Origin: a virus
Strand: one strand, 5' to 3'
IMG/VR virus record: IMGVR_UViG_3300021960_000054
Coordinates: 1-64,000 of that record
DNA length: 64,000 nucleotides
Within the stretch, counting starts at the first letter, position 1; the number at the start of each line of letters is the position of its first letter. This document shows positions 1 through 6,385 of the stretch, piece by piece. The position numbers and the translations under genes were made by a program. The notes under the pieces are model-generated. The model did not search any database. It saw only the letters and a list, made by a program, of their open reading frames with translations, and was not told the DNA's origin.

Positions 1-442
1 TTTCCCATAGTTGTTTTGCTTCATCTCCGATTTTACCCATAAACGGACAAGGTGTACCTGCCATCTCCATAGCATCAAAGACACGCTCATCTTGACACAT
101 GTTAGAGACTGCCGCTACTTTCATACCCATATCATAGAGGACTTTTGAGAGTTTAAGACGTTCACAGTTCATATCTCTGACTGCCGACCCGCCTGAGAAA
201 CCTAATACTTGTGTTTGTACTGCTCCGCTAAAAGCAATTGTACATACATCACTATTAGAGTTATTAATTGAAGGCGAAATAGCACTAGGCGGTGGAGATT
301 TCACAGTGGTCTTTGAATTGCTATTGCTATTCACATCACTTCTAGACGTACTATCAGTGACAATAGGATCAGCACTGAAAGACATAGAACTAAACGAAAT
401 CATAACAAATGCAATAACAACAGATGTTATTATTCTTTGCAT
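1..442 (-). CDS. Secreted hypothetical protein (partial)
   Basis: The frame opens at ATG 442 behind AAGGAAAC and runs off the left edge, so only about 147 residues are visible. The N-terminus (MQRIITSVVIAFVMISFS) is a Sec-type signal peptide with likely cleavage near SFS-ADP. A Ser/Asn/Thr-rich linker follows, then a part with several cysteines (SDVCTI, DMNCERL, SNMCQDE, GTPCPF), as in an exported disulfide-bonded protein. A TATAAATA late promoter lies just upstream. I recognise no family. Confidence 0.8.
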   Translation of the reverse strand, partial: MQRIITSVVIAFVMISFSSMSFSADPIVTDSTSRSDVNSNSNSKTTVKSPPPSAISPSINNSNSDVCTIAFSGAVQTQVLGFSGGSAVRDMNCERLKLSKVLYDMGMKVAAVSNMCQDERVFDAMEMAGTPCPFMGKIGDEAKQLWE

Positions 443-478
443 TGTTTGTTTCCTTTATTGGTTGAGGTCTTACTCAGT

Positions 479-486
479 TATTTATA
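479..486 (-). promoter_or_regulatory. T4-type late promoter box
   Basis: The minus strand reads TATAAATA, the full T4 late-promoter -10 octamer, 37 bp upstream of the secreted-protein start at 442. The position fits late expression of that gene. Confidence 0.65.
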
Positions 487-503
487 ATTTGGGTGTCAAC
501 ATC

Positions 504-533
504 TTGACATTAAAATCAAATTAGTTTTAACAT
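504..533 (+). promoter_or_regulatory. Possible sigma70-type early promoter
   Basis: TTGACA at 504-509 is followed after 18 nt by TAACAT, a weak -10. It lies 50 bp upstream of the first plus-strand small gene and would drive the 585-1437 cluster. The -10 match is poor, so this is tentative. Confidence 0.4.
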
Positions 534-584
534 AAATACTTAAAGCAAATATTATGCACATGTGACAGAGAGGAAGCAAAAGAA

Positions 585-767
585 ATGTTACATGTATTCA
601 TGCTAGTCGTAATGCTTCAAGGAAGCGAACAAAGAACGCAACCTATGTACTTCTACGATATAGACAGATGTTTATATTTTGCAAATCGCATGAATAGACA
701 GCGTGATTATAGTGCAATATGTAAGATAGTGACTGTTGATCCTAGCAAAGTGACGGTATACAAATGA
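585..767 (+). CDS. Small hypothetical protein
   Basis: A 60-residue protein with a hydrophobic N-terminus (MLHVFMLVVML), then YFYDIDRCLYFANRMN and a second cysteine (AICKIV). The start follows GAGAGGAAG. Its stop overlaps the next start by 4 nt (ATGA), typical of a real operon gene. The layout (hydrophobic start, two cysteines, an A-N or A-L-N segment between) resembles the protein at 1004, so both may belong to one family of exported mini-proteins. Function unknown. Confidence 0.65.
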   Translation: MLHVFMLVVMLQGSEQRTQPMYFYDIDRCLYFANRMNRQRDYSAICKIVTVDPSKVTVYK

Positions 768-949
768 GCATAGATAATAGAGATAAAGTCATTCATGACA
801 TTAAGATGAGAATTCATAATTTTAAAATGAAGAATAAATGGTTATATGAGAAAGAAAGAAAAGAAAATGACAACAATGAACAATCAACAAGTGAAGACAG
901 AGAGCAAGAAAGACATAACCGAATTGCATCCAAATTGCGGAACTTCTGA
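764..949 (+). CDS. Small charged hypothetical protein
   Basis: 61 residues, very rich in Lys, Glu, Asp and Asn, probably helical or disordered. It begins in the ATGA overlap with the gene before it. Its last third is overlapped in another frame by a cysteine-bearing ORF (867-1007), so one of the two may not be translated. No family recognised. Confidence 0.5.
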   Translation: MSIDNRDKVIHDIKMRIHNFKMKNKWLYEKERKENDNNEQSTSEDREQERHNRIASKLRNF

Positions 950-1007
950 CTGTTGCGGACAATGTGAGACTGCAGTTGAACCAATCGTGAAAGAAGAAAA
1001 GCAATGA
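867..1007 (+). CDS. Possible 46-residue cysteine-cluster peptide
   Basis: ATG 867 follows a purine-rich GAAAGAAAAG stretch. The ORF encodes 46 residues with the cluster HPNCGTSDCCGQC in the middle, which could bind metal. Its TGA overlaps the ATG of the gene at 1004 (ATGA), the coupling used throughout this genome. It overlaps the 3' part of 764-949 by 83 nt, which is unusual. Coding status is uncertain. Confidence 0.4.
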   Translation: MTTMNNQQVKTESKKDITELHPNCGTSDCCGQCETAVEPIVKEEKQ

Positions 1008-1201
1008 ATACAATATGGCACATAATGCTCACTGCATGTCTAGACACACAAATGATGCAATGCGTATCACAAGACGTACAATGGTTTGATACACAGAAAC
1101 AATGCGAAATTGCATTAAATGAATATACTGAGATTCCGCCTGATGGACCTTTTCAGACAGTAGAATGGCAATGTAAACCACTAGGATCATCATCAACATG
1201 A
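1004..1201 (+). CDS. Small hypothetical protein, possibly exported
   Basis: 65 residues with a short hydrophobic N-terminus and cysteines at TACLD, QCVSQD, KQCEIA and EWQCKP. The stop overlaps the next ATG (ATGA). The pattern suggests a small disulfide-bonded exported protein, similar in layout to the product at 585. Function unknown. Confidence 0.6.
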   Translation: MNTIWHIMLTACLDTQMMQCVSQDVQWFDTQKQCEIALNEYTEIPPDGPFQTVEWQCKPLGSSST

Positions 1202-1437
1202 GACAGACAGCAAGTTACGCAGAAGAGCAAGACGTATGGTACACAGAACTCAAAAATCTAGCAGAGATGTGGTCAACTTCAGAGACTAAACTATCCACAG
1301 AGTTAGAAGAACTAGAGAAGAGAAGAATAGTCGATGCGATGGCGATTTCGAACAATAACAAATCACACGCGGCAAAACGTCTAGGTATCGGCCGTACTCT
1401 ATTGATACACAAGTTAAAGAAATATAATATTGATTAA
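1198..1437 (+). CDS. Fis-family helix-turn-helix protein
   Basis: 79 residues. The C-terminal ~40 residues match the Fis/NtrC C-terminal helix-turn-helix: ELEKRRIVDAM, then NNNKSHAAKRLGIGRTLL and HKLKKYNI. In this family the segment is a DNA-binding dimer module, used by Fis as a nucleoid protein and by sigma54 activators to bind enhancers. The first 35 residues are acidic and lack an AAA+ domain, so this is a stand-alone Fis-like DNA-binding protein. Its TAA shares the TTAA palindrome with the stop of the convergent gene at 1434. A role in rewiring host transcription is inference. Confidence 0.75.
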   Translation: MRQTASYAEEQDVWYTELKNLAEMWSTSETKLSTELEELEKRRIVDAMAISNNNKSHAAKRLGIGRTLLIHKLKKYNID

Positions 1438-1889
1438 CCGTACTTAGGTAGATACGCAAAGGTATAGAACAACCACACTAGAAGAGAAAACACTGCCGTA
1501 CCCGCAGTTAATGCCGCGGCAAGTTGAACCATCTCCATTATATTTTCATGTCTTTCTATTGCCGCTCTTCTTGCCGCAAGTTCTGCTTCGCGTCTTTTCT
1601 CTGCCGCTTGCTTTTGAAATTGTAACCAGTCTTGCCACATGCCAGCACGACCTGTATAAATCATCATCTCTCGGAGTTCATCTTCTTGTGCCTTGAGTTT
1701 TTCAAGTGCCATAAACTCTTCTAAGTCAGATTTGTTTCCGCCTGCGTTATTTACTTTTTTCTGTAAAGAATTTTTTGCATCAAAATAACCTACCAGTTGC
1801 TCACCACAATCGTACAGTTCTTTTCCGTTGCTTATGAATTCTTTTACAGTATTGAACGCCGCAGATGCTAATGCTAATTCTGCTAACAT
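1434..1889 (-). CDS. Coiled-coil protein with C-terminal membrane segment
   Basis: 151 residues from ATG 1889, chosen over the upstream in-frame ATG because AGAGGGG sits 10 nt before it. The middle is long, charged and coiled-coil-like (EKLKAQEDELREMM, EKRREAELAARRAA). Near the C-terminus is one transmembrane helix (MVQLAAALTAGTAVFSLLVW). A TATAAATA late box lies upstream at 1966-1973, which points to a virion or lysis-phase protein. No family recognised. Confidence 0.75.
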   Translation of the reverse strand: MLAELALASAAFNTVKEFISNGKELYDCGEQLVGYFDAKNSLQKKVNNAGGNKSDLEEFMALEKLKAQEDELREMMIYTGRAGMWQDWLQFQKQAAEKRREAELAARRAAIERHENIMEMVQLAAALTAGTAVFSLLVWLFYTFAYLPKYG

Positions 1890-1965
1890 AATGATGATAC
1901 CCCTCTTTCGGTGTTGTATCATATATCATGTTGTAAGGGGAAGTTTCAACTCAAGTCGTTATGAC

Positions 1966-1973
1966 TATTTATA
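1966..1973 (-). promoter_or_regulatory. T4-type late promoter box
   Basis: The minus strand reads TATAAATAG directly after the T-run of the gp32 terminator, 77 bp before the start at 1889. Late transcription of the coiled-coil gene would begin where gp32 transcription ends. Confidence 0.7.
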
Positions 1974-2005
1974 AAAAAAGAGGGTTACCATTTCTGATAA
2001 CCCTC
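1973..2005 (-). terminator. Intrinsic terminator after gp32
   Basis: On the minus strand GAGGGTTA and TAACCCTC form a perfect 8-bp stem with a 10-nt loop, followed at once by seven T residues. It lies 132 bp after the gp32 stop. The 2006-2137 stretch in between shows no convincing gene. Confidence 0.85.
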
Positions 2006-2137
2006 ATCACATCTCTGTTATTTCATTTCACATTACCTAAGAATTTTGTTACGCTTGCGTATACAATAGATACTTAGACCAAACTAGTATAAGGCGCATA
2101 ATGTAAAACTGGATAACTCCATTCTCCTATATGTTGT

Positions 2138-3070
2138 TTAATCATCAGCGGCGAGTTTTGAGAAATAAGACATTGCCTCATCATCCTCATCATCGCTAGT
2201 TGATGCTGTTGCAACTTGAGGTGCAGATTTTTCTTCTTCCACCCAAGGTACGCTTTGTTCTGCAGTTGGTGCTGGAGCGACTGGCGCTGGCGCACTAGGT
2301 GCAAAAGTCTCTGGTGTTGTGTTCAAGTTTAAAACCAAATCTAGTTTTGATTTCAGTTCATCATAAGACTTGAAGTTTGATGCTTCTAAGAACGACTGCA
2401 ATTTATACTGCGTCTTCCATAGTGCTTCAATCTTACTATCATCGCCATCAAACAATGATGATACACTATCAAACTCGGATTTATCGTAGTTAGTAAAACC
2501 TTCTACCTTACGAATTTTAAGTTTGAAGTTAGTACCTTTCCATGGATCAAATGGATTGATAGGACTCTCATCTTCGAACTGTGGTTTCATCTGGTCCATA
2601 ATCTTATCAAAGATTTTCTTACCAAACTTGAACAGTTTAACTTGACCCTCATTCTCAGGATGCTTCGGATCAGAAACAATGAGAACATTGGCGATATAAG
2701 AAAGTCTACGCTTCTGCTTTCGTGCAATGTCTTTGTTTGCTTCTGTACCAGAGTTCCATAGAACAGAGTTATACTCTGCTACAGGGTCCTTCTGATTGAG
2801 TGTCGTTAAAGAATTCTCAATGTACCACTTACCAGTAGGACCTTGAAACCCATGATTAAAGATACGAACCCAAGGAAGTTCTTCACCTTCACTCTCAGGA
2901 AGAAAACGAATAACAGCATAACCATTACCTGACTTATCCAGTTCAGGACGCCAGAAGCGGTCATCGTTATTGCTATTGCTGTTGTTTTGGGGAGTGTTTA
3001 CTTTATCTACTTCACCAAGTAAACGTGAAAGATTGTCGTTAGACTTTTTTAGTTGTGCAAAATTTGTCAT
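2138..3070 (-). CDS. 32: Single-stranded DNA-binding protein gp32
   Basis: 310 residues, close to T4 gp32 (301). The N-terminal LAST-like basic part (LKKSNDNLSRL) is followed by the OB-fold core (VIRFLPESEGEELPWVRIFNH, YIENSLTT, DIARKQKRRLSYIANVLIVSDP, VKLFKFGKKIFDKI) and an acidic, Pro/Ala-rich tail ending DDEDDEAMSYFSKLAADD, the gp59/gp41-interacting type of tail. The protein contains no cysteine, so T4's zinc-binding Cys set is absent. It follows gp59 as in T4. A sigma70-type promoter inside gp59 and a TATAAATA late box lie upstream. Confidence 0.95.
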   Translation of the reverse strand: MTNFAQLKKSNDNLSRLLGEVDKVNTPQNNSNSNNDDRFWRPELDKSGNGYAVIRFLPESEGEELPWVRIFNHGFQGPTGKWYIENSLTTLNQKDPVAEYNSVLWNSGTEANKDIARKQKRRLSYIANVLIVSDPKHPENEGQVKLFKFGKKIFDKIMDQMKPQFEDESPINPFDPWKGTNFKLKIRKVEGFTNYDKSEFDSVSSLFDGDDSKIEALWKTQYKLQSFLEASNFKSYDELKSKLDLVLNLNTTPETFAPSAPAPVAPAPTAEQSVPWVEEEKSAPQVATASTSDDEDDEAMSYFSKLAADD

Positions 3071-3132
3071 TTGTATTTACCTCGTATGTACGTTATATTG
3101 CGTTGTATAAGTTTATCTTATCCACATATTCA

Positions 3133-3768
3133 TCATATGCTACTATTTATACGACTTTCATCGTATTTCTGTTGTACAGTATACACTATTGCCTTGTATT
3201 TGTCAACATCAAAATCAAGAAAAGGTCGGTATTTAATTAACTTTCGCCGTTCTTCTTTCCAGAAGAAATCATCACCGAGCATCTTATCCCAATATGACAA
3301 GTAGTTGTTAATAGCATCTAGTATCAACATCGTTTCAATTTTTACATCTCCACGACTATACATCTGTAGTAATATAGGATGTTGTTCATCCTTTACCACA
3401 AAACATTTGTCGAACTTGTTGAAGTCTTCCTCTTCAAGTTCAGAACAAATTTCATCAAGGTCGTCTTTGAGATTTTTAGTTAAACTCTGTAGACGACCTC
3501 TCCAATTATTATATACTTGTAGTGCTTCTTCATAGATAAAAGCACCACCCCATCGATTACCATCGACATGATTGGCAATCAAAAACTTAGGTAGTTCAGT
3601 CTCATTAAACTCTTTTGCTAGACGTTGAAAATTAAACTGGTCAGACCTTTTGTAAAAAGTTTCATCTTTTGTCTTGACTGCGCCTCTAGTTTTTGTTATA
3701 TCATATCTATCTGTTGTAAAATGTAACTTAAAAGCAAGATAGATGTTGAATGCTTCAAATTCATTCAT
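3133..3768 (-). CDS. 59: gp59-like helicase loader
   Basis: About 211 residues from ATG 3768; T4 gp59 has 217. The ATG overlaps the preceding stop (ATGA), which decides between this start and one 24 nt upstream. The opening NEFEAFNIYLAFKLHF, KRSDQFNFQRLAKEF and the later LDAINNYLSYWDKML resemble the T4 protein in order and spacing. gp59 loads the gp41 helicase onto gp32-coated forks. Position next to gp32, with gp33 nearby, repeats the T4 order 33-59-32, though here two oxygenase genes separate 33 and 59. Confidence 0.85.
   Translation of the reverse strand: MNEFEAFNIYLAFKLHFTTDRYDITKTRGAVKTKDETFYKRSDQFNFQRLAKEFNETELPKFLIANHVDGNRWGGAFIYEEALQVYNNWRGRLQSLTKNLKDDLDEICSELEEEDFNKFDKCFVVKDEQHPILLQMYSRGDVKIETMLILDAINNYLSYWDKMLGDDFFWKEERRKLIKYRPFLDFDVDKYKAIVYTVQQKYDESRINSSI
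3144..3151 (-). promoter_or_regulatory. T4-type late promoter box for gp32
   Basis: TATAAATAG on the minus strand, overlapping the last codons of gp59 and 74 bp upstream of the gp32 start. Confidence 0.7.
3178..3206 (-). promoter_or_regulatory. Sigma70-type promoter inside gp59 driving gp32
   Basis: The minus strand shows TTGACA (3206-3201), a 17-nt spacer and TATACT (3183-3178), within the 3' part of gp59 and about 110 bp before gp32. Together with the late box this gives gp32 both early and late expression. Confidence 0.65.
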
Positions 3769-4361
3769 ACCCAAGGTTTTCCGCATACCCATCCGACTAA
3801 ACTCCTTCTCTCTCCGTTGATTACTGGTTTAACTCTATGCATTATAAATGATGGAAAGAGAATTGTCAATCCTTTTTGTGGCGAAATTGTTTTTATACGA
3901 TTATCACTATCAGGCAATCCATATTCAAACTCAAACTCACCACCTTCATAATCGTCATTCAATAATACTGAGAAAGATATTTTTCTAATCAACCCATGAA
4001 GTTCAACCATACTTACTTCATCTTTAGTATATGGATTTTCTTTTTGGTCGGAGTGCCAATTATAATGTTGTGTTTCACTATACCTTGTATATTGCAATTT
4101 CTCCATCACGCTATGCTGAAAATTCCAACCGGCGCCTTGATTTACTGTGGTCATTGCATCAATAAGTTTTTTATAAATCCATTTTGTATCTTGAGTATTT
4201 TCTATCCAAGAAATATGACTGTCTCTATAATTCTTACGAGCATTCCCATTAAAAGTTTTTGCTTGCTGTGGTTCTAATGCTTCACCAATTGAAGATATTT
4301 TAGTTAACTCTTCATCAGAAAATATTCTCTTATGTAAAAAATATGGTTGTCGTAAAATCAT
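3765..4361 (-). CDS. PKHD-type 2OG-Fe(II) oxygenase
   Basis: 198 residues with a prolyl-4-hydroxylase-like fold signature: iron-binding HSD in NWHSDQKEN, a strand pair RKISFSVLLNDDYEGGEFEF, then the distal His in FPSFIMHRVKPV and the 2OG-anchoring Arg in GERRSLVGWVCGKPW. These enzymes couple 2-oxoglutarate decarboxylation to hydroxylation of a protein or nucleic-acid target; the substrate here is unknown. It overlaps both neighbours by 4 nt and sits between gp33/oxygenase and gp59, so it is expressed with replication genes. Confidence 0.85.
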   Translation of the reverse strand: MILRQPYFLHKRIFSDEELTKISSIGEALEPQQAKTFNGNARKNYRDSHISWIENTQDTKWIYKKLIDAMTTVNQGAGWNFQHSVMEKLQYTRYSETQHYNWHSDQKENPYTKDEVSMVELHGLIRKISFSVLLNDDYEGGEFEFEYGLPDSDNRIKTISPQKGLTILFPSFIMHRVKPVINGERRSLVGWVCGKPWV

Positions 4362-4897
4362 TTCAATACTTTCATCATGTTAAATGCAATGGTAACTCTA
4401 TCTTCATCTTCAAAGTGTGGAGGCATCTTATGCATCAACCATCCAGGGAAGATGATACACTTACCTTTCTTTGCATTAATTCTTTCAGGTTGTTCATTAT
4501 ATATTTGTATGCGCGGATCAAAGAACTCTGTCATACCAATATCATCATAATAAAGAACTGCGGACAGCATCTTATCATCACCGTGTCGATGCATCTCATG
4601 TGTACACCCTCTAGGAACATAGTTGACCCATGAGTTATCTAGTACAACAGAAGTATTCATCTGAACACCCATAGTGTAAGCGACATTACCCAATAGTTTG
4701 TTTGTGGTGGGACCAACTTGTAGTCTATCGGGATTATTATAACTGGTGTAGTAGTGAAGAACACCTGATGGTAATCCAACTTCTCTGAACATGTCTAGTT
4801 CTTTTCTAGATGCATCTATGAAATCTTCATCAAATTGTATCTCATAGATGTGTGTAGGAAAAACACTATATGCAGTGAAGTCTAATGCATCAATCAT
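4358..4897 (-). CDS. 2OG-Fe(II) oxygenase-like protein
   Basis: 179 residues. The start SVFPTHIYEIQFDEDF is the opening seen in small phage 2OG-FeII_Oxy_5-type proteins. The metal site appears as HEMHRHGDDKMLSAVLYYDD followed by CIIFPGWLMHKMPPHF and the Arg in DRVTIAFN. The double-stranded beta-helix pattern is intact, so it is probably active, but the target is unknown. ATGA overlaps on both sides tie it to gp33 upstream and the PKHD gene downstream. Confidence 0.8.
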   Translation of the reverse strand: MIDALDFTAYSVFPTHIYEIQFDEDFIDASRKELDMFREVGLPSGVLHYYTSYNNPDRLQVGPTTNKLLGNVAYTMGVQMNTSVVLDNSWVNYVPRGCTHEMHRHGDDKMLSAVLYYDDIGMTEFFDPRIQIYNEQPERINAKKGKCIIFPGWLMHKMPPHFEDEDRVTIAFNMMKVLK

Positions 4898-5127
4898 ACA
4901 GGCAACTCCGCAGTGGTCTTAGGAAGATAATGTAAGTCTTGAGCATTAACTGCTACTTTTTCTTTAAGTGTTTTACTCACAAACTTACGAATATCTTCTG
5001 GTTCAAGTTCATGGTTCTCACAATAGATGAGAATTGCATCCATATAATTAACTTGTTTGTCTCGTACTATATCTTCTACTATTTTTGAAAATCTTCTTGG
5101 TGTCATTGGTTCTGGATTTGTAGTCAT
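4894..5127 (-). CDS. 33: gp33-like late transcription accessory protein
   Basis: 77 residues. The segment MDAILIYCENHELEPEDI, then VSKTLKEK and LHYLPKT, is what I recall from short gp33 proteins of marine T4-like phages. In T4, gp33 bridges the sliding clamp and RNA polymerase and allows transcription from TATAAATA late promoters. Its location just before gp59 and gp32 matches T4 order, and nine TATAAATA boxes occur in this window. T4 gp33 is longer (112 residues), so the identification leans on context. Confidence 0.7.
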   Translation of the reverse strand: MTTNPEPMTPRRFSKIVEDIVRDKQVNYMDAILIYCENHELEPEDIRKFVSKTLKEKVAVNAQDLHYLPKTTAELPV

Positions 5128-5133
5128 ATTATT

Positions 5134-5664
5134 TTAATCCCATCTATAAAAAATGTGGTCACCTATTTGAGCAATATATGTTTTCGTCTTTGCCCAATAA
5201 GGATTTACATAAGTTGCATGATAATGTGTTGACCCCTCAATCATACCATCATAACGACCATCTATTACTCTTGTCGCTAAAAGATATAATCCTGAGTATG
5301 CGTACACATCTCTAATTTCGTCAGACTTACCGTCACAGAACCAACTAAACTGACATTTATTTCTAATTGGAACATCTTTGTCATGTTCTTCTTTCCACCA
5401 CTTAGATGTTGGTCCTTGATAAACCACTTCACATATAGTGTTAGGAAATCTTGAATCCTTAACACGGTTCATAACAACTAATGATACTGCAATCTGACCC
5501 GCTTTGGGTTGTCCCTTTGCTTCAAAGTACATATTTTTTGCGAGACAAGTTGTTTCTGCATCAATAGTAAATGTTTCGGTTGCAACCTCTGCACTTGATC
5601 CGCTTGACTTATAAGCGATTGCAGAAGCAACTAATGCTGTTAACACAATTGTTTTTTTCATCAT
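5134..5664 (-). CDS. SleB/CwlJ-type cell wall hydrolase
   Basis: 176 residues from ATG 5664 (an in-frame GTG lies at 5670). A signal peptide (MMKKTIVLTALVASAIAYKS) is followed by a Hydrolase_2-type domain: NMYFEAKGQP with the likely catalytic Glu near residue 48, AVSLVVMNRVKD, FPNTICEVV, CQFSWFCDGK and STHYHATYVNP. Such enzymes cleave peptidoglycan glycan strands. An exported hydrolase separate from the endolysin at 8614 may act in superinfection exclusion or wall opening. The ATG is only 6 nt after the -10 box, so the mRNA may be leaderless. Confidence 0.85.
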   Translation of the reverse strand: MMKKTIVLTALVASAIAYKSSGSSAEVATETFTIDAETTCLAKNMYFEAKGQPKAGQIAVSLVVMNRVKDSRFPNTICEVVYQGPTSKWWKEEHDKDVPIRNKCQFSWFCDGKSDEIRDVYAYSGLYLLATRVIDGRYDGMIEGSTHYHATYVNPYWAKTKTYIAQIGDHIFYRWD

Positions 5665-5670
5665 GTACAC

Positions 5671-5699
5671 AGTATACTATAAAAGAAGAAAGAAGTCAA
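5671..5699 (-). promoter_or_regulatory. Sigma70-type promoter of the wall hydrolase
   Basis: TTGACT (5699-5694), a 17-nt spacer and TATACT (5676-5671) on the minus strand. The -35 lies in the 3' arm of the terminator hairpin of the upstream gene. Only 6 nt separate the -10 from ATG 5664. Confidence 0.75.
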
Positions 5700-5719
5700 G
5701 CAGAAACCACTTGACTTCT
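5681..5719 (-). terminator. Intrinsic terminator overlapping a promoter
   Basis: Minus strand AGAAGTCAAG and CTTGACTTCT pair perfectly over 10 bp around a 9-nt loop, followed by the U-rich TTCTTCTTTT. It ends the gene at 5733 and the tmRNA transcript. Its 3' arm supplies the TTGACT box of the next promoter. Confidence 0.75.
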
Positions 5720-5732
5720 CATTATTACCACC

Positions 5733-5951
5733 TTAGCGTTGTGAAACGAAAGAATTCATCTCATTTGCTAGTTTGCTGATATCACCGAATGTCGGAAATG
5801 TAGGCATTTCTGGAAACTGAACATCTAGTCCTGCTTCTTTGTCTGCATAGTATTTCTCTTTAATATTGCTGATATCAGTGTGATATTGCTCTGTGAGCAG
5901 TTGTTTAGCACTCTCAATCATAGAGAAGCGCAAATCGAATGGATTACTCAT
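5733..5951 (-). CDS. Conserved small phage protein, function unknown
   Basis: 72 residues starting MSNPFDLRFSMIESAKQLL behind a strong AAGGAGAAATAGT ribosome site. The first half is amphipathic helix; the second half contains a Pro/Phe-rich stretch (FPEMPTFPTFGD). I recall similar short proteins in marine T4-like phages but know no function. It is the first gene after the tmRNA on the same strand and would share its transcript. Confidence 0.8.
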   Translation of the reverse strand: MSNPFDLRFSMIESAKQLLTEQYHTDISNIKEKYYADKEAGLDVQFPEMPTFPTFGDISKLANEMNSFVSQR

Positions 5952-5999
5952 ACTATTTCTCCTTGTGTGTATGTGTGTAAAATGTAGGGTGAAGCAATT

Positions 6000-6350
6000 G
6001 CTTCTTCTGTTTCCAGGCGCCCCTACGACACCCAGAAGATTATGCCGCTAGGCGAATATCTTCATATGCAATGTTATCGTTTGCATTTACTTTGTTTTGA
6101 CTTATTAGGCGGTCATCCCACAGTTCTACTCTTTCCTATTTACGTCAGTCGATCCTATTTCGCCCCCATCATAAGCACACTTCCGTGCCATATCTCTACC
6201 GAGATATCCAGGTTGTGGTTTCACCTTAATAAACTTTGAGACCCAATTTGCAAATGCTTCTAGCATGTTTACCTCTAGTGTGTTTATGGTGGAGGCGGTG
6301 GGTATCGCACCCACGTCCTGCCCGTCATTCAGATTGTATCAACAAACTGT
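6000..6350 (-). ncRNA. ssrA: Circularly permuted (two-piece) tmRNA
   Basis: In transcript order the acceptor piece comes first (about 6350-6287): T-arm GTGGG-TGCGATA-CCCAC, then CGCCTCC-A-CCA ending at 6287. After a ~119-nt intervening segment the coding piece begins at 6167 with GGGGGCG, which pairs with CGCCTCC over 7 bp (one G-U), then the tmRNA-type D-loop GGATCGAC. Upstream of the tag is a GTGGGATGACCGCC knot-like region. The resume codon GCA is at 6084-6082, and the tag reads ANDNIAYEDIRLAA with TAA at 6042-6040. A hairpin (CTTCTG/CAGAAG) closes the 3' part. The LAA end suits ClpXP. Permuted order and an ANDN tag are typical of alphaproteobacteria. tmRNA with SmpB rescues stalled ribosomes; no smpB is seen here. 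Confidence 0.92.
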
Positions 6351-6356
6351 ACATTA

Positions 6357-6385
6357 TATATAACATGCTTTGATGTAAATGTCAA
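6357..6385 (-). promoter_or_regulatory. Sigma70-type promoter of the tmRNA
   Basis: TTGACA (6385-6380), 17 nt, then TATATA (6362-6357) on the minus strand. The -35 overlaps the stop of the gene at 6382. Transcription would start near 6350, just before the tmRNA acceptor piece. Confidence 0.7.

Noticed and set aside
306-524. 72-residue plus-strand hydrophobic ORF
   Set aside because: It is the antisense shadow of the secreted-protein gene ending at 442, which has a ribosome site, signal peptide and late promoter.
814-1047. Two hydrophobic minus-strand ORFs
   Set aside because: They lie opposite the coupled plus-strand small genes; the hydrophobicity comes from reading Lys/Glu/Arg-rich codons backwards.
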